In this document: piece by piece, positions 15,957 through 24,300 of the stretch
Layout: the number at the start of each line of letters is the position of its first letter
Position numbering within the stretch: position 1 is the stretch's first letter
DNA from: Galbitalea sp036266835
Lineage (GTDB): Bacteria; Actinomycetota; Actinomycetes; Actinomycetales; Microbacteriaceae
Assembly (NCBI GenBank): GCA_036266835.1
Contig: DATAXD010000052.1
Coordinates: 1-41,361, forward strand
Length of the DNA stretch: 41,361 nt
Reading direction: 5' to 3'
Made by a program: the position numbers and the translations under genes
The notes under the pieces: generated by a model
Seen by the model: only the letters and a program-made list of their open reading frames with translations
Databases searched by the model: none
What the model was told of the DNA's origin: nothing

Positions 15957-16502
15957 CTACGCTTCCGAATCTGCTTCGGCGGCATCCGCCGGCGCGGTCT
16001 CGGTCTTGGGGGAGGCCTTGGACTTCGGGGCCGCCTTCGCGGCTGCCTCGGCCTTCGGCGCAGCCTTCGTGACTGCCTCGGCCTTCGCGGCGGCCTTCGG
16101 GGCTGCCGCCTCCTTTGACTCGGCTGCAGCCGTCGCCGGCTTCGCGGGAGAGGCCGCCTTGCGGGCCGCCTTCTCCTCGGCGAGCTTGTTCGCCTCGGCG
16201 ACCTGCGCGATGGCTTCCTCGGCACGCAACACCTTCGTGCGCATGACCGCTTCGCTGAGCTTCAGCTGACGATCGAGCTCGACCGTTGCCGACGGATTGG
16301 CCGTCAGCTGAACGACGGCATAAATGCCCTCACTCTTTTTGTTGATCTCATATGCGAGTCGACGACGTCCCCAGATGTCAACGCTGTCGATGGTTCCTCC
16401 ATCATTGCGAATCACATTCAGGAATTTGTCTAGGCTGGGAGCAACGGTGCGCTCATCGATCTCTGGATCGAGGATCACCATTAGCTCGTACTGATGCGTC
16501 AC
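15957..16502 (-). CDS. rpsF: 30S ribosomal protein S6 with long Ala/Lys-rich C-terminal extension
   Basis: Small-subunit protein that forms a heterodimer with S18. Residues 1-96 are an ordinary S6 (YELMVILDPEIDERTVAP, then DSVDIWGRRRLAYEINKKSEGIY). After the MRTKVLRAEE segment a further 80 or so residues follow: a helical stretch, then repeats of KAA/APKA/AEA ending in an acidic DAAEADSEA. The usual length in this phylum is about 95-100. The reading frame, start (GTG16502, AGGAGG seven bases upstream) and stop are all intact, so the extension is real coding sequence. Its role is unknown; a disordered RNA-contacting tail is a guess. Confidence 0.94.
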   Translation of the reverse strand: MTHQYELMVILDPEIDERTVAPSLDKFLNVIRNDGGTIDSVDIWGRRRLAYEINKKSEGIYAVVQLTANPSATVELDRQLKLSEAVMRTKVLRAEEAIAQVAEANKLAEEKAARKAASPAKPATAAAESKEAAAPKAAAKAEAVTKAAPKAEAAAKAAPKSKASPKTETAPADAAEADSEA

Positions 16503-16594
16503 AAACCCACCTCCTCTGGACTAGAACGGCCGCAGACGATCTGCGGCAGGAGGGTATTGACGTTGTTGTCTTCGGCCCGATGGGCCCAGACAAC
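16503..16594 (-). promoter_or_regulatory. rpsF 5' leader resembling the S6:S18-binding autoregulatory RNA
   Basis: On the minus strand the leader contains CCTCCT (16553-16548), a perfect hairpin CCGCAGA-TCG-TCTGCGG (16546-16530), then CCG (16529-16527), and the Shine-Dalgarno AGGAGG (16515-16510). CCTCCT can pair with AGGAGG and bury the ribosome site, with CCG left unpaired beside the hairpin. This is the architecture of the known S6:S18 leader element, by which the S6:S18 heterodimer represses its operon. A second perfect hairpin (GTTGTCT/AGACAAC, 16594-16565) begins near the predicted transcript start. Confidence 0.62.
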
Positions 16595-16600
16595 CTGCCT

Positions 16601-16630
16601 AGTTTAGTCAGATTTCTGACGGTCCACCAA
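16601..16630 (-). promoter_or_regulatory. Candidate rpsF operon promoter
   Basis: On the minus strand TTGGTG (16630-16625) and TAAACT (16606-16601) are separated by 18 bases, a fair match to -35 and -10 elements. Transcription would begin about 16594, at the base of the first leader hairpin. Confidence 0.45.
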
Positions 16631-16644
16631 GGAGCACTACACCA

Positions 16645-17730
16645 ATGACACTCAAGGTCGCCATCGCGGGCGTCGGCAACTGCGCCAACGCGCTCATCCA
16701 GGGCGTGACCTTCTATCGGGACGCCGACGATGATTCCGTGGTTCCCGGGCTGATGCATCCGCGCTTCGGGCGCTACCGCGTCCGTGACATCGAGTTTGTC
16801 GTGGCGTTCGACGTCGATGCCGCCAAGGTCGGCGCGGAGCTCGCCGATGCCATGTGGGCGAGCCAGAACGACACGTACCAGTTTGCCGAGGTCGCGCCGA
16901 TGGGAGTAGTCGTGCAGCGGGGTCCCACGCTCGACGGGCTCGGCGAGTATTACCGGGAGGTCGTCGAGGAGTCGAAGGCGCCCGTCGTGGATGTCGCAGC
17001 GGCGCTACGGGAGTCGGGCGCGCAGGTGCTCGTGTGCTACCTACCGGTCGGATCCGAGGATGCTGCGCGGTTCTACGCCCAGGCCGCGCTGGATGCCGGA
17101 GTCGCCTTCGTCAACGCCCTCCCCGTGTTCATCGCCAGCGATCCGGTCTGGGCAGAGAAGTTCCGTGCCGCTGGCATCCCGATCGTCGGTGACGATGTGA
17201 AGAGCCAGCTGGGCGCGACGATCACTCACCGCGTTCTGGCCAGGTTGTTCGAGGAGCGTGGACTGGTACTGGATCGCACCTACCAGCTCAACGTCGGCGG
17301 CAACATGGACTTTAAGAACATGCTCGAACGCAAACGGCTGCTCTCGAAGAAGGTCTCGAAGACGCAGTCAGTAACGAGCAACCTGGACGCTCGGATGGAT
17401 CCCGACAACGTGCACATCGGACCCAGCGATCACGTGCCCTGGCTCGAGGATCGCAAGATAGCCTTCGTGCGACTCGAGGGTCACGGGTTCGGCAATGCGC
17501 CGACGAGCATCGAGTACAAGCTCGAGGTCTGGGACTCGCCGAACAGCGCCGGCGTGGTCATCGATGCCATCCGCGCTGCGGGCGTGGCATTGGACGCGGG
17601 CATCGGCGGACCGCTGGAGGCCGCATCCGCTTACCTGATGAAGTCGCCGCCCGTGCAGTATCCGGATCCCGTCGCGCGTGAACTGCTCGAGCACTTCATT
17701 AGCGAGCACAGTATCGCCGAGAACTCCTGA
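16645..17730 (+). CDS. ino1: Inositol-3-phosphate synthase (Ino1)
   Basis: NAD-dependent enzyme that cyclises glucose 6-phosphate to myo-inositol 3-phosphate, the entry to phosphatidylinositol and mycothiol. The 361-residue protein is the short bacterial/actinobacterial form. The N-terminal Rossmann motif is VAIAGVGNCANALIQGV (4-20); catalytic segments include GDDVKSQLGATITHR (about 187) and LNVGGNMDFKNM (about 212), the latter with the conserved Asn/Asp/Lys set, and PLEAASAYLMKSPP near the end. GGAG lies ten bases before ATG16645. It is divergent from rpsF, an arrangement common in actinobacteria. Confidence 0.94.
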   Translation: MTLKVAIAGVGNCANALIQGVTFYRDADDDSVVPGLMHPRFGRYRVRDIEFVVAFDVDAAKVGAELADAMWASQNDTYQFAEVAPMGVVVQRGPTLDGLGEYYREVVEESKAPVVDVAAALRESGAQVLVCYLPVGSEDAARFYAQAALDAGVAFVNALPVFIASDPVWAEKFRAAGIPIVGDDVKSQLGATITHRVLARLFEERGLVLDRTYQLNVGGNMDFKNMLERKRLLSKKVSKTQSVTSNLDARMDPDNVHIGPSDHVPWLEDRKIAFVRLEGHGFGNAPTSIEYKLEVWDSPNSAGVVIDAIRAAGVALDAGIGGPLEAASAYLMKSPPVQYPDPVARELLEHFISEHSIAENS

Positions 17731-17732
17731 CC

Positions 17733-17756
17733 AGCTGAACCGCTGGGCGGTCAGCT
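17733..17756. terminator. Hairpin between convergent ino1 and lipoprotein genes
   Basis: AGCTGAACCGC and GCGGTCAGCT pair (six plus four base pairs with one bulged A) across a three-base loop. It lies immediately after ino1 and overlaps the stop of the opposing lipoprotein gene. No clear T tract follows, so it is a weak candidate. Confidence 0.35.
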
Positions 17757-18863
17757 CGCTTTAATGTCGGTGACTAGAGCGGCCAAGACGGTCGTCACCT
17801 GCGAGAGACCCGGATCGTCGAGCTCGACGTTGACGAGCGTCTTGCCAATCGTCAGGTAGACGATGCACTGGTTAGACCCTGTGCTGCAGGACGCGACCGC
17901 GGCATCCGCTCCCGGAATGGAGATGCTCGCATAAGCCGGGGTCATGTAGAGCTGTGGGTCTTGTACTCCGACCATCGCCGGCAGAGCCCATGATCCGCCC
18001 TTCAGGAAGCCGAGCTGTACAGAGGTGAACTTCTCCGAAGTATCCGTACTGCCCCAGCCGCACTGAGTGTATGTGCCGGTCAGCTGGGCGTATGACGCGG
18101 CATCCGCCGGACCCGTGTCTATCCCGGACGCGGCGAAGTCGGGCTCACCCACCGCTGTCTGGACTTTTGCCAGGTTGCCGGTTTGCGTGCAGAATCCCGG
18201 CAGCATTCCCGGTGGGTTCCAGGCCGGGAGCGCGGTCGCCGTTTTGAGGGCGGATGCGATGGTCGTCAACGCCTGCTGGATGTTGTGGTTCGCCGTCGTC
18301 TGGCTCACAGTGCCGACGCCGAGATCGCCGAGATACACCGTGACCCAGTACGAACCGACCAGCATGTTCGCCGAGCAGCCGAAATCGCCCTCGATGTCGC
18401 ACCGGTACTCGGACTTGTCGCCCGCGGTATTCTGCGCGGTTGGCGGCGACTCACTTTCGATCGTCGGAAGGTTCGAGGTGAATCCCGCGAGCGCATCGGG
18501 AGCGATGTCCACCGCGAGCTGGGCGACGGAACCGCCATCCTGAGTATCGGTTCCGCCCCACAGACAGTGCAGTTCGCCCGTTTGTCGCGCCGCGATCGTG
18601 CTCAATTCGATGGGTGCTGTGCTCTCGTCCGCTCGAGTCATCACGGGAACCCCGACCAGCGTCGAACTCACGCCGGACGTGAAAAGCGACGCACAGGTAA
18701 TGGGGACACGCACGGATGGTGAGCCGGCCTGCTGCGGCTTCGCCGTGTGCGACGCGTGCTGCGTCGGCGCCGGAGTATTGGTTACTGCGGGCGCGCAGGC
18801 GGTGAGAACGAGGGCGAGGATCGCCACTGAAACGAGGCCGATGCCGGTAAGGAAGCGCTTCAT
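17751..18863 (-). CDS. Lipoprotein with internally duplicated domain, function unknown
   Basis: A 370-residue predicted lipoprotein: signal helix and lipobox LTAC (Cys23), then a Thr/Pro-rich spacer. The rest looks like two copies of one domain. Copy one (about 55-205) has CASLFTSG, GELHCLWGGTDTQDGG and SVAQLAVDI; copy two (about 225-368) has FCTQTGNLAKVQ, YTQCGWGSTDTSEKF and TSVQLGFLK. Each ends in a second Cys-containing segment (FGCSANMLVGSYWVTVYL, NQCIVYLTIGKTLVNVEL), suggesting one disulfide per copy. The C-x-W pattern recalls actinobacterial DUF3558-type lipoproteins but I am not sure of that. It stands alone, convergent with ino1. Confidence 0.8.
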   Translation of the reverse strand: MKRFLTGIGLVSVAILALVLTACAPAVTNTPAPTQHASHTAKPQQAGSPSVRVPITCASLFTSGVSSTLVGVPVMTRADESTAPIELSTIAARQTGELHCLWGGTDTQDGGSVAQLAVDIAPDALAGFTSNLPTIESESPPTAQNTAGDKSEYRCDIEGDFGCSANMLVGSYWVTVYLGDLGVGTVSQTTANHNIQQALTTIASALKTATALPAWNPPGMLPGFCTQTGNLAKVQTAVGEPDFAASGIDTGPADAASYAQLTGTYTQCGWGSTDTSEKFTSVQLGFLKGGSWALPAMVGVQDPQLYMTPAYASISIPGADAAVASCSTGSNQCIVYLTIGKTLVNVELDDPGLSQVTTVLAALVTDIKAS

Positions 18864-18909
18864 GCACGAATTCTATGAGCCCGATGTGGATTGGCTACAT
18901 AGGTTTCGG

Positions 18910-20340
18910 CTACTTAGCTTGTGATCGACTCGACCACCACTCGCGGAGGCGTGCTTCCGCAACATCCGTTCCCAGCGGTCCTTCGTCGAGCCGAACGTCG
19001 AGCAGGTAGCGATAAGCCTCGCCCACCTCGCGACTCGGCTTGAGGCCCAAGATGCGCATGATGTCTTCGCCGTCGAGCTCGGGGCGCACCGCAGCGATGC
19101 CTTCGGCCTCTGCGATGGCGGCGATCCGGTCCTCGAGGTCGTCGTACGCGAAGCCGAGGCGGTCGGCCTTGCGACGATTGCGGGTTGTGACGTCTGCCCG
19201 GGTCAGGATGTGGAGCCGCTCCAGCAGCGGCCCGGCGTCGCGAACATAGCGACGCACGGCCGAGTCGGTCCACGCCCCTTCGCTGTATCCGAAAAACCGC
19301 AGATGCAACTCGATCAGTCTGGCGACCTGACCGACGGTCTCCTTGTCAAAGCGAAGCGCCGTGAGCCGTTTGGCTGCAAGTTTCGATCCGACGAGGTCAT
19401 GGTGATGGAAGCTGACGGCGCCGCCGGACTCGACGCGCTTGGTCGCGGGCTTGCCGATGTCGTGCAGCAGGGCGGCCAGGCGCAGCACGAGATCGGGTGA
19501 GTGGCCCCGCGACTTCTCATACCCGATCGCCTGTTCAAGCACGGTGAGGCTGTGCTCGTAGACATCCTTGTGGCGCGCATGCTCGTCGACCTCGAGCCGA
19601 AGGCCAGGGACTTCGGGTAGCACGAGCCCGGCGAGCCCCGTGTCGACCAGCAGCCGGATTCCCGGCACCGGATCATCCGTCAACAGCAGCTTGGTCAGTT
19701 CGCTGCCGACGCGCTCGACACTCACGATCGCGATTCGGTCAGCGAGCTGGGTCATCGCTCGAGTCGTCTCCGGTGTAGCCACAAACCCGAGCTGGCTGGT
19801 AAATCGGGCGGCGCGCATCATCCGAAGCGGATCGTCGCCAAATGAAACCTCGGGAGCGCCCGGGGTGCGCAGTCGGCGTGCGAGAAGATCGTCAAGCCCG
19901 CCGAACGGATCCAGGAGCACTCGCTCCGGTAGTCGGAGTGCCATCGAATTTACCGAGAAATCCCGACGCGCCAGGTCATCCTCGAGGCGCTCCCCGAACG
20001 CGACGACCGGCTTACGGGTCTCGCCGTCGTAAGCATCGGCTCGGTAGGTGGTGATCTCCACCGGCTCGCCGTAGACGAGGGCGCCGATGGTTCCGAAGTC
20101 ACGGCCGATGTCCCACTGCGTTTCCGAGATCGGCATCACGATCGCAAGAATCTCCTCGGGGCGCGCGGATGTCGTGAAGTCGAGGTCGCTGGTCGCGCGT
20201 GCGAGGAATGCGTCCCGAACCGGACCGCCAACCAGCGAGAGTTCGTGGCCGGCGACAGCGAAAGCGGCGGACAATCTAGCGACGACGGGCGAGGCTGCTA
20301 CTGCCTCGAGCCGCTGAACTGCGGATGCGACGCTGTCCAT
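18910..20340 (-). CDS. pcnA: CCA tRNA nucleotidyltransferase
   Basis: Adds or repairs the 3' CCA end of tRNAs. The 476-residue protein has a class II nucleotidyltransferase head with LVGGPVRDAFLAR (GGPVRD at 38-43) and the catalytic SDLDFTT (Asp52, Asp54), the ATP/CTP-selecting region, and a C-terminal HD domain (LAALLHDIGKPATKR and HHHDLVG), the usual actinobacterial layout. Start ATG20340 gives MDSVASAVQRLE; an open frame continues further upstream. RBS is weak. It is divergent from DUF6049-murJ, as in other actinobacteria, but the NUDIX gene found between them in mycobacteria is missing. Confidence 0.94.
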   Translation of the reverse strand: MDSVASAVQRLEAVAASPVVARLSAAFAVAGHELSLVGGPVRDAFLARATSDLDFTTSARPEEILAIVMPISETQWDIGRDFGTIGALVYGEPVEITTYRADAYDGETRKPVVAFGERLEDDLARRDFSVNSMALRLPERVLLDPFGGLDDLLARRLRTPGAPEVSFGDDPLRMMRAARFTSQLGFVATPETTRAMTQLADRIAIVSVERVGSELTKLLLTDDPVPGIRLLVDTGLAGLVLPEVPGLRLEVDEHARHKDVYEHSLTVLEQAIGYEKSRGHSPDLVLRLAALLHDIGKPATKRVESGGAVSFHHHDLVGSKLAAKRLTALRFDKETVGQVARLIELHLRFFGYSEGAWTDSAVRRYVRDAGPLLERLHILTRADVTTRNRRKADRLGFAYDDLEDRIAAIAEAEGIAAVRPELDGEDIMRILGLKPSREVGEAYRYLLDVRLDEGPLGTDVAEARLREWWSSRSQAK

Positions 20341-20430
20341 GGGTTTAGCTTGCCACAGCCCTCTCGACGATCCTCCGCGGCGCCGGCCTGACTCAGGTTC
20401 GGCCCGCGCCCTGCCCATAGACTTGAGCGC

Positions 20431-22515
20431 ATGCTGGCCGACGGACGACGCATCAGCCGGCCGGTGAAATATCCCTCGCGACCCGCGGCAGTCCTCCTCG
20501 TTCTCGCCGCCGCGATCCTCGGAGCGGTCCCGCCGGCCTCGGCTGCGACTCCCTCCGACGCCGTCGTCGTGTCGGCGGCACCCGCCAACTCCGGGGATCT
20601 CGTCGGCGGCGAAGCGCTTGGCGTGCAGGCGTCAATCACGAATCCGAATTCGGTGACGACGAATGTCGCCACGGCCACACTGCTCGTCGGTCGGACGCCC
20701 CTCACGTCGCGCGCCGCGCTCGCGGACTGGTTCGCGGGCCGCGCCAAGTCGAACCTCGCGGGCGCTCCAGTCGCCAGCGTCCGCGTCCCTTCTATTGCAA
20801 GCGGCTTGGCAACCGGTGTGGAGCTCGGTTCCCCCTCGTCGGAGCTCGGCTTCAGAAGCAGGGGAATTTACCCGATTGAAGTGCGGGTCACGAGCGGTTC
20901 CGACGTGCTCGGAGTCTCGCGGTCGGCTGTGACGTGGAATGTGACGACAGCTGCGGCTGTTCCGGTCGCAATCGCACTTCCCCTCACCGTGCCTGCGGCC
21001 AACGGCGAGTTTCTGACCGCCGCTCAACTGGCGCAGTACACCTCACCAGACGGCATCCTGACGAGGGAGCTCGCGGATGTCGCGGACTCCCAGATCGCAA
21101 TCGGGATTGATCCGCGTATCACGGCATCCATCCGGGTACTGGGAACCTCGGTGCCCGCGACTGCCAAGACCTGGCTGGATGACCTCGACGCGCTGCCGAA
21201 CGAGACGTTTCCGCTGGCGTGGGCGGATGCCGACCTGACGTTGCCCCTTCGTGCTGGGGAGGATGCGGTCCTGCGACCCAGGTCACTTGACTATGCGATC
21301 AAGCCCTCACTGTTCCCACAAACCGGCGGATCCACGCCAACTCCGGCACCAACCGGCGACGCTACGTCACCGACAGTTCCGACCTCCGCATCGCTCGTGG
21401 CGTGGAACTACGCCCTCCCGCAGCTTGCCTGGCCCGCAGAAGACAGCGTCGACTCCGCGGACCTCCCCAAGCTGGTCTCCGCGGGAATGACGCAGTCCAT
21501 CCTGTCCAGCTCGAACGTGGACGGTCTGGGCTCGCGGGGCTTAGCCGGCGCCTCGGCGAAGTCGGGGTCATCCATGATCGCCGCCTCCGATGACACACTG
21601 TCGACCTACCTGAGCACGGCGCTACAGGCTTCGACTCGCAACGCATCGCAGAACGCCATGACCGAACTATCCGCAACACTCGCGCTCGTCAGCATCGAGT
21701 CCGGCAAGGCACCGCGAACGATACTTCTCACACTCGATCGCAACTGGGCTACCTCGGATGTCGACGTGGTTCACTCGGTGAGCACGATCTATGAGAGGCC
21801 GTGGGCGTCGTCCGCCGTGCTCTCCAGCGTGTTCTCGGAGGATCCGACATCCGTGAAGCTGGACAAGGTCTCCGAGTCGAAGACTCGAATCGCGATCGTA
21901 GCCGGGATGCTGGATGCCGAAAGCGGCGTGGATCGGTTCGCTCCGGTAGCAGCATCGCCGGACGCGATCACCTCGGCGGCGCGCTTACGACTGCTTTCGA
22001 TGCTGTCGAACGAGTGGGCGGGCTCGTCTGCGGCCTGGACCGCCGCGGCGAAGGCCTACGTCTCCCAGTCAAACAACGTCCTTGACTCGGTCCAGGTCAG
22101 CAGGAGCAGCACCATTCTCGGGCTATCGGATCAACTGGAGCTTCCGATCTCCATCTCCAACGGACTCGACCAGGATGTGACGGTAAATCTCGCCGTTCGG
22201 CCGACCACACCGCTGGTCTCGATCGACCGAGACGACCGGTTTCAGACAGTTACGATCAGCGCGGACTCCCAAAAGCGGATCCAGATCCCAATGCAGGCCC
22301 TGTCCAACGGAAACGTGAAACTGGTCGTCTCCCTGACCTCGCGGACCGGGGTCTCGATTGGCAAGACGGTGACGCTGCAGGTGAACGTTCAGGCCGGCTG
22401 GGAGACGCTCGGAACGCTGATCTTCGTCGCGCTCATCGTTGCGCTGTTCGCGTTCGGGATTATTCGAAACATCCGCAAGCGGCGCAGGGCCCCGGCGGAA
22501 GCAGGCGACGAGTGA
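20431..22515 (+). CDS. DUF6049 family membrane-anchored extracytoplasmic protein
   Basis: A 694-residue protein with N-terminal signal sequence (AAVLLVLAAAILGAVPPASA), a large exported region and one C-terminal transmembrane helix (about 655-677, LIFVALIVALFAFGIIRNI) followed by a basic cytoplasmic tail. A Thr/Pro-rich segment (about 290-312, PTPAPTGDATSPTVPT) splits the exported part. The family sits immediately upstream of murJ across Actinobacteria (Rv3909 in M. tuberculosis). Function is not known; a cell-envelope role next to MurJ is inferred. It overlaps murJ by four bases (GTGA). A GTG 11 codons downstream is an alternative start nearer the signal peptide. Confidence 0.88.
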   Translation: MLADGRRISRPVKYPSRPAAVLLVLAAAILGAVPPASAATPSDAVVVSAAPANSGDLVGGEALGVQASITNPNSVTTNVATATLLVGRTPLTSRAALADWFAGRAKSNLAGAPVASVRVPSIASGLATGVELGSPSSELGFRSRGIYPIEVRVTSGSDVLGVSRSAVTWNVTTAAAVPVAIALPLTVPAANGEFLTAAQLAQYTSPDGILTRELADVADSQIAIGIDPRITASIRVLGTSVPATAKTWLDDLDALPNETFPLAWADADLTLPLRAGEDAVLRPRSLDYAIKPSLFPQTGGSTPTPAPTGDATSPTVPTSASLVAWNYALPQLAWPAEDSVDSADLPKLVSAGMTQSILSSSNVDGLGSRGLAGASAKSGSSMIAASDDTLSTYLSTALQASTRNASQNAMTELSATLALVSIESGKAPRTILLTLDRNWATSDVDVVHSVSTIYERPWASSAVLSSVFSEDPTSVKLDKVSESKTRIAIVAGMLDAESGVDRFAPVAASPDAITSAARLRLLSMLSNEWAGSSAAWTAAAKAYVSQSNNVLDSVQVSRSSTILGLSDQLELPISISNGLDQDVTVNLAVRPTTPLVSIDRDDRFQTVTISADSQKRIQIPMQALSNGNVKLVVSLTSRTGVSIGKTVTLQVNVQAGWETLGTLIFVALIVALFAFGIIRNIRKRRRAPAEAGDE

Positions 22516-24179
22516 CCGGCGAGCTCCCGCCGGACGTGGCACCCGATGCCGCATCCGGCATCGGTCGAGCGAGCGCGATTCTGGCCAGCGGAACCCTGGT
22601 GTCCCGGTTGCTCGGATTTGTGAGTGCTGCAGTACTCGCATACACGCTCGGCACAATCGGGGTCGCGGCCAACACATTCCGCATCGCCAACCAGCTGCCG
22701 AACAACATCTACGCCATCATTGCCGGCGGGCTGCTGAGCGCGATTCTCGTTCCGCAGATCGTCCGCGCGAGCAAGGACACTGACGGAGGCGAGAAGTTCG
22801 TCAATCGCCTGGTCACGCTCGGGATCGTGGCATTCCTGGCGATCGCCGTGGCGGCGACGCTGCTCGCAGGGCCACTCGTGCACCTTTACGCGTCCCAGGC
22901 GACGAACGGATCGGGCAGGGGCCTGAGCGCCGCGGATTTCCAACTCGCGACCGCCTTCGCGTATTGGTGCCTGCCACAAATCCTGTTCTATGCCCTCTAT
23001 AGCCTCCTTGGCGAGGTGCTCAATGCCCGCCGGGTGTTCGGGCCATTCACCTGGGCACCCGTCGTCAACAACCTGGTGGCTATCGCCGGTCTCGTCGCCT
23101 TCAACCTGCTTTTCGCCGGCTCGACCCAGGCGGATGCCTGGCACTGGACTCCCGGCATGGTGACCCTGCTGGCCGGTAGCGCCACGCTCGGCGTGGTTGG
23201 GCAGGCCTTCTTCCTCGTACTGTTTTGGCGGCGCACGGGTCTTCACTTCCGGCCTGAGTTCCGCTGGCGCGGGGTGGGCCTCGGCAAGATCGGACGCGCC
23301 GCATTCTGGACTTTCTCGATGATCCTCATCACGCAGCTCGCCGGGATCGTCCAGTCGAGAATCGCGACTCTCGCCGGCAAGCACAATCCATCCAATGCCG
23401 TGCTCTGGTACGCGTGGCTGATCTTCATGCTGCCGCATGGAATTATCACCATCTCCATCGCGACGCCCTACTTCACGAGGATGAGCGGGCACGCTCACCG
23501 CGGCGACTTCGACGCCCTGCGCAGCGACCTGGGTGCTGCGCTGCGGACGATTGGTGTGTTGCTGACGTTCGCTTCCGTCGCGCTCATCGCCGTCGCCAAT
23601 CCGTTCTCCGCGGTCTTCTCGCAAACCACCGCGCAGTCGGGCGCGATGGCGGCGGTACTGATCGCGTACTTGGTCGGATTGCTGCCGTTCAGCATCGTCT
23701 TCGTCCTGCAGCGCACCTTTTACTCGCTCGAGGACACGCGTACGCCGTTCCTGTTCCAGACGTTCCAGTCGGTGTTGCTGGTTGCGGGCATGCTCTTCGC
23801 GGGGACTCTGGGTGCCCCCGTGATTGCGTTGGGGATCGCTATCGCGACGACCCTGGCGGACATCGCCCTCGTCATCGTTGCCGCGGTTCTTCTGAGTCGC
23901 CGGATGCACGGGCTGGGTGCTGCCGCGCTGTTCAGGTCGTACTTTCGGTTCGCGGTCGCCGTTGTACCCGCGGCCGCCGCCGGGGTCGGTCTCGATTACC
24001 TGTTCGGTTCGTTCGACGGCGGATTTGCCGAATCCGGGCGGTTTGCGGCCCTGCTGTGCGTCGCCGTAATCGGAGCCGGAATGGCTCTGGTGTACGCGGG
24101 AATGCTCGCCGTGCTGCGGGTACCCGAATTCGCTGCGTTGACCGCGCCGCTGCGCCGGCGACTGCGCCGCGCGGCCTAG
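22512..24179 (+). CDS. murJ: Lipid II flippase MurJ
   Basis: Flips the peptidoglycan precursor lipid II across the membrane. The 555-residue protein is hydrophobic throughout, with 14 or so helices expected for the MOP superfamily. Family landmarks are ASGTLVSRLLGFVSAAVLAY at the start, IANQLPNNIYAIIAGGLLSAILVP (the MurJ helix-2 region) and the later FYSLEDTRTPF. It ends after the membrane core: the C-terminal pseudokinase found in mycobacterial MviN is absent. The GTG start overlaps the DUF6049 stop. Transcription probably continues from DUF6049. Confidence 0.95.
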   Translation: MTGELPPDVAPDAASGIGRASAILASGTLVSRLLGFVSAAVLAYTLGTIGVAANTFRIANQLPNNIYAIIAGGLLSAILVPQIVRASKDTDGGEKFVNRLVTLGIVAFLAIAVAATLLAGPLVHLYASQATNGSGRGLSAADFQLATAFAYWCLPQILFYALYSLLGEVLNARRVFGPFTWAPVVNNLVAIAGLVAFNLLFAGSTQADAWHWTPGMVTLLAGSATLGVVGQAFFLVLFWRRTGLHFRPEFRWRGVGLGKIGRAAFWTFSMILITQLAGIVQSRIATLAGKHNPSNAVLWYAWLIFMLPHGIITISIATPYFTRMSGHAHRGDFDALRSDLGAALRTIGVLLTFASVALIAVANPFSAVFSQTTAQSGAMAAVLIAYLVGLLPFSIVFVLQRTFYSLEDTRTPFLFQTFQSVLLVAGMLFAGTLGAPVIALGIAIATTLADIALVIVAAVLLSRRMHGLGAAALFRSYFRFAVAVVPAAAAGVGLDYLFGSFDGGFAESGRFAALLCVAVIGAGMALVYAGMLAVLRVPEFAALTAPLRRRLRRAA

Positions 24180-24246
24180 ACCTATCTCGATTACCGCGCG
24201 CGCCGAACCTCTTTGAGGCTCCACGACTGGTGGAATAGCCGAACCC

Positions 24247-24252
24247 TAGAAT
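24247..24252 (+). promoter_or_regulatory. Candidate -10 element of trxB
   Basis: TAGAAT lies about 50 bases before the chosen trxB start, after a 70-base gap from murJ. No convincing -35 box is seen at 17 bases upstream. It is a suggestion only. Confidence 0.3.
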
Positions 24253-24300
24253 TGGTTATAGGGCGTGAGTAACGGAAGTCTTCGAGGAGTTGTTTCGCGA

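Noticed and set aside
22389..24224. Long frame antisense to murJ
   Set aside because: Low-complexity Arg/Glu/Gln-rich translation, no domain, complete overlap with a clear membrane protein gene.
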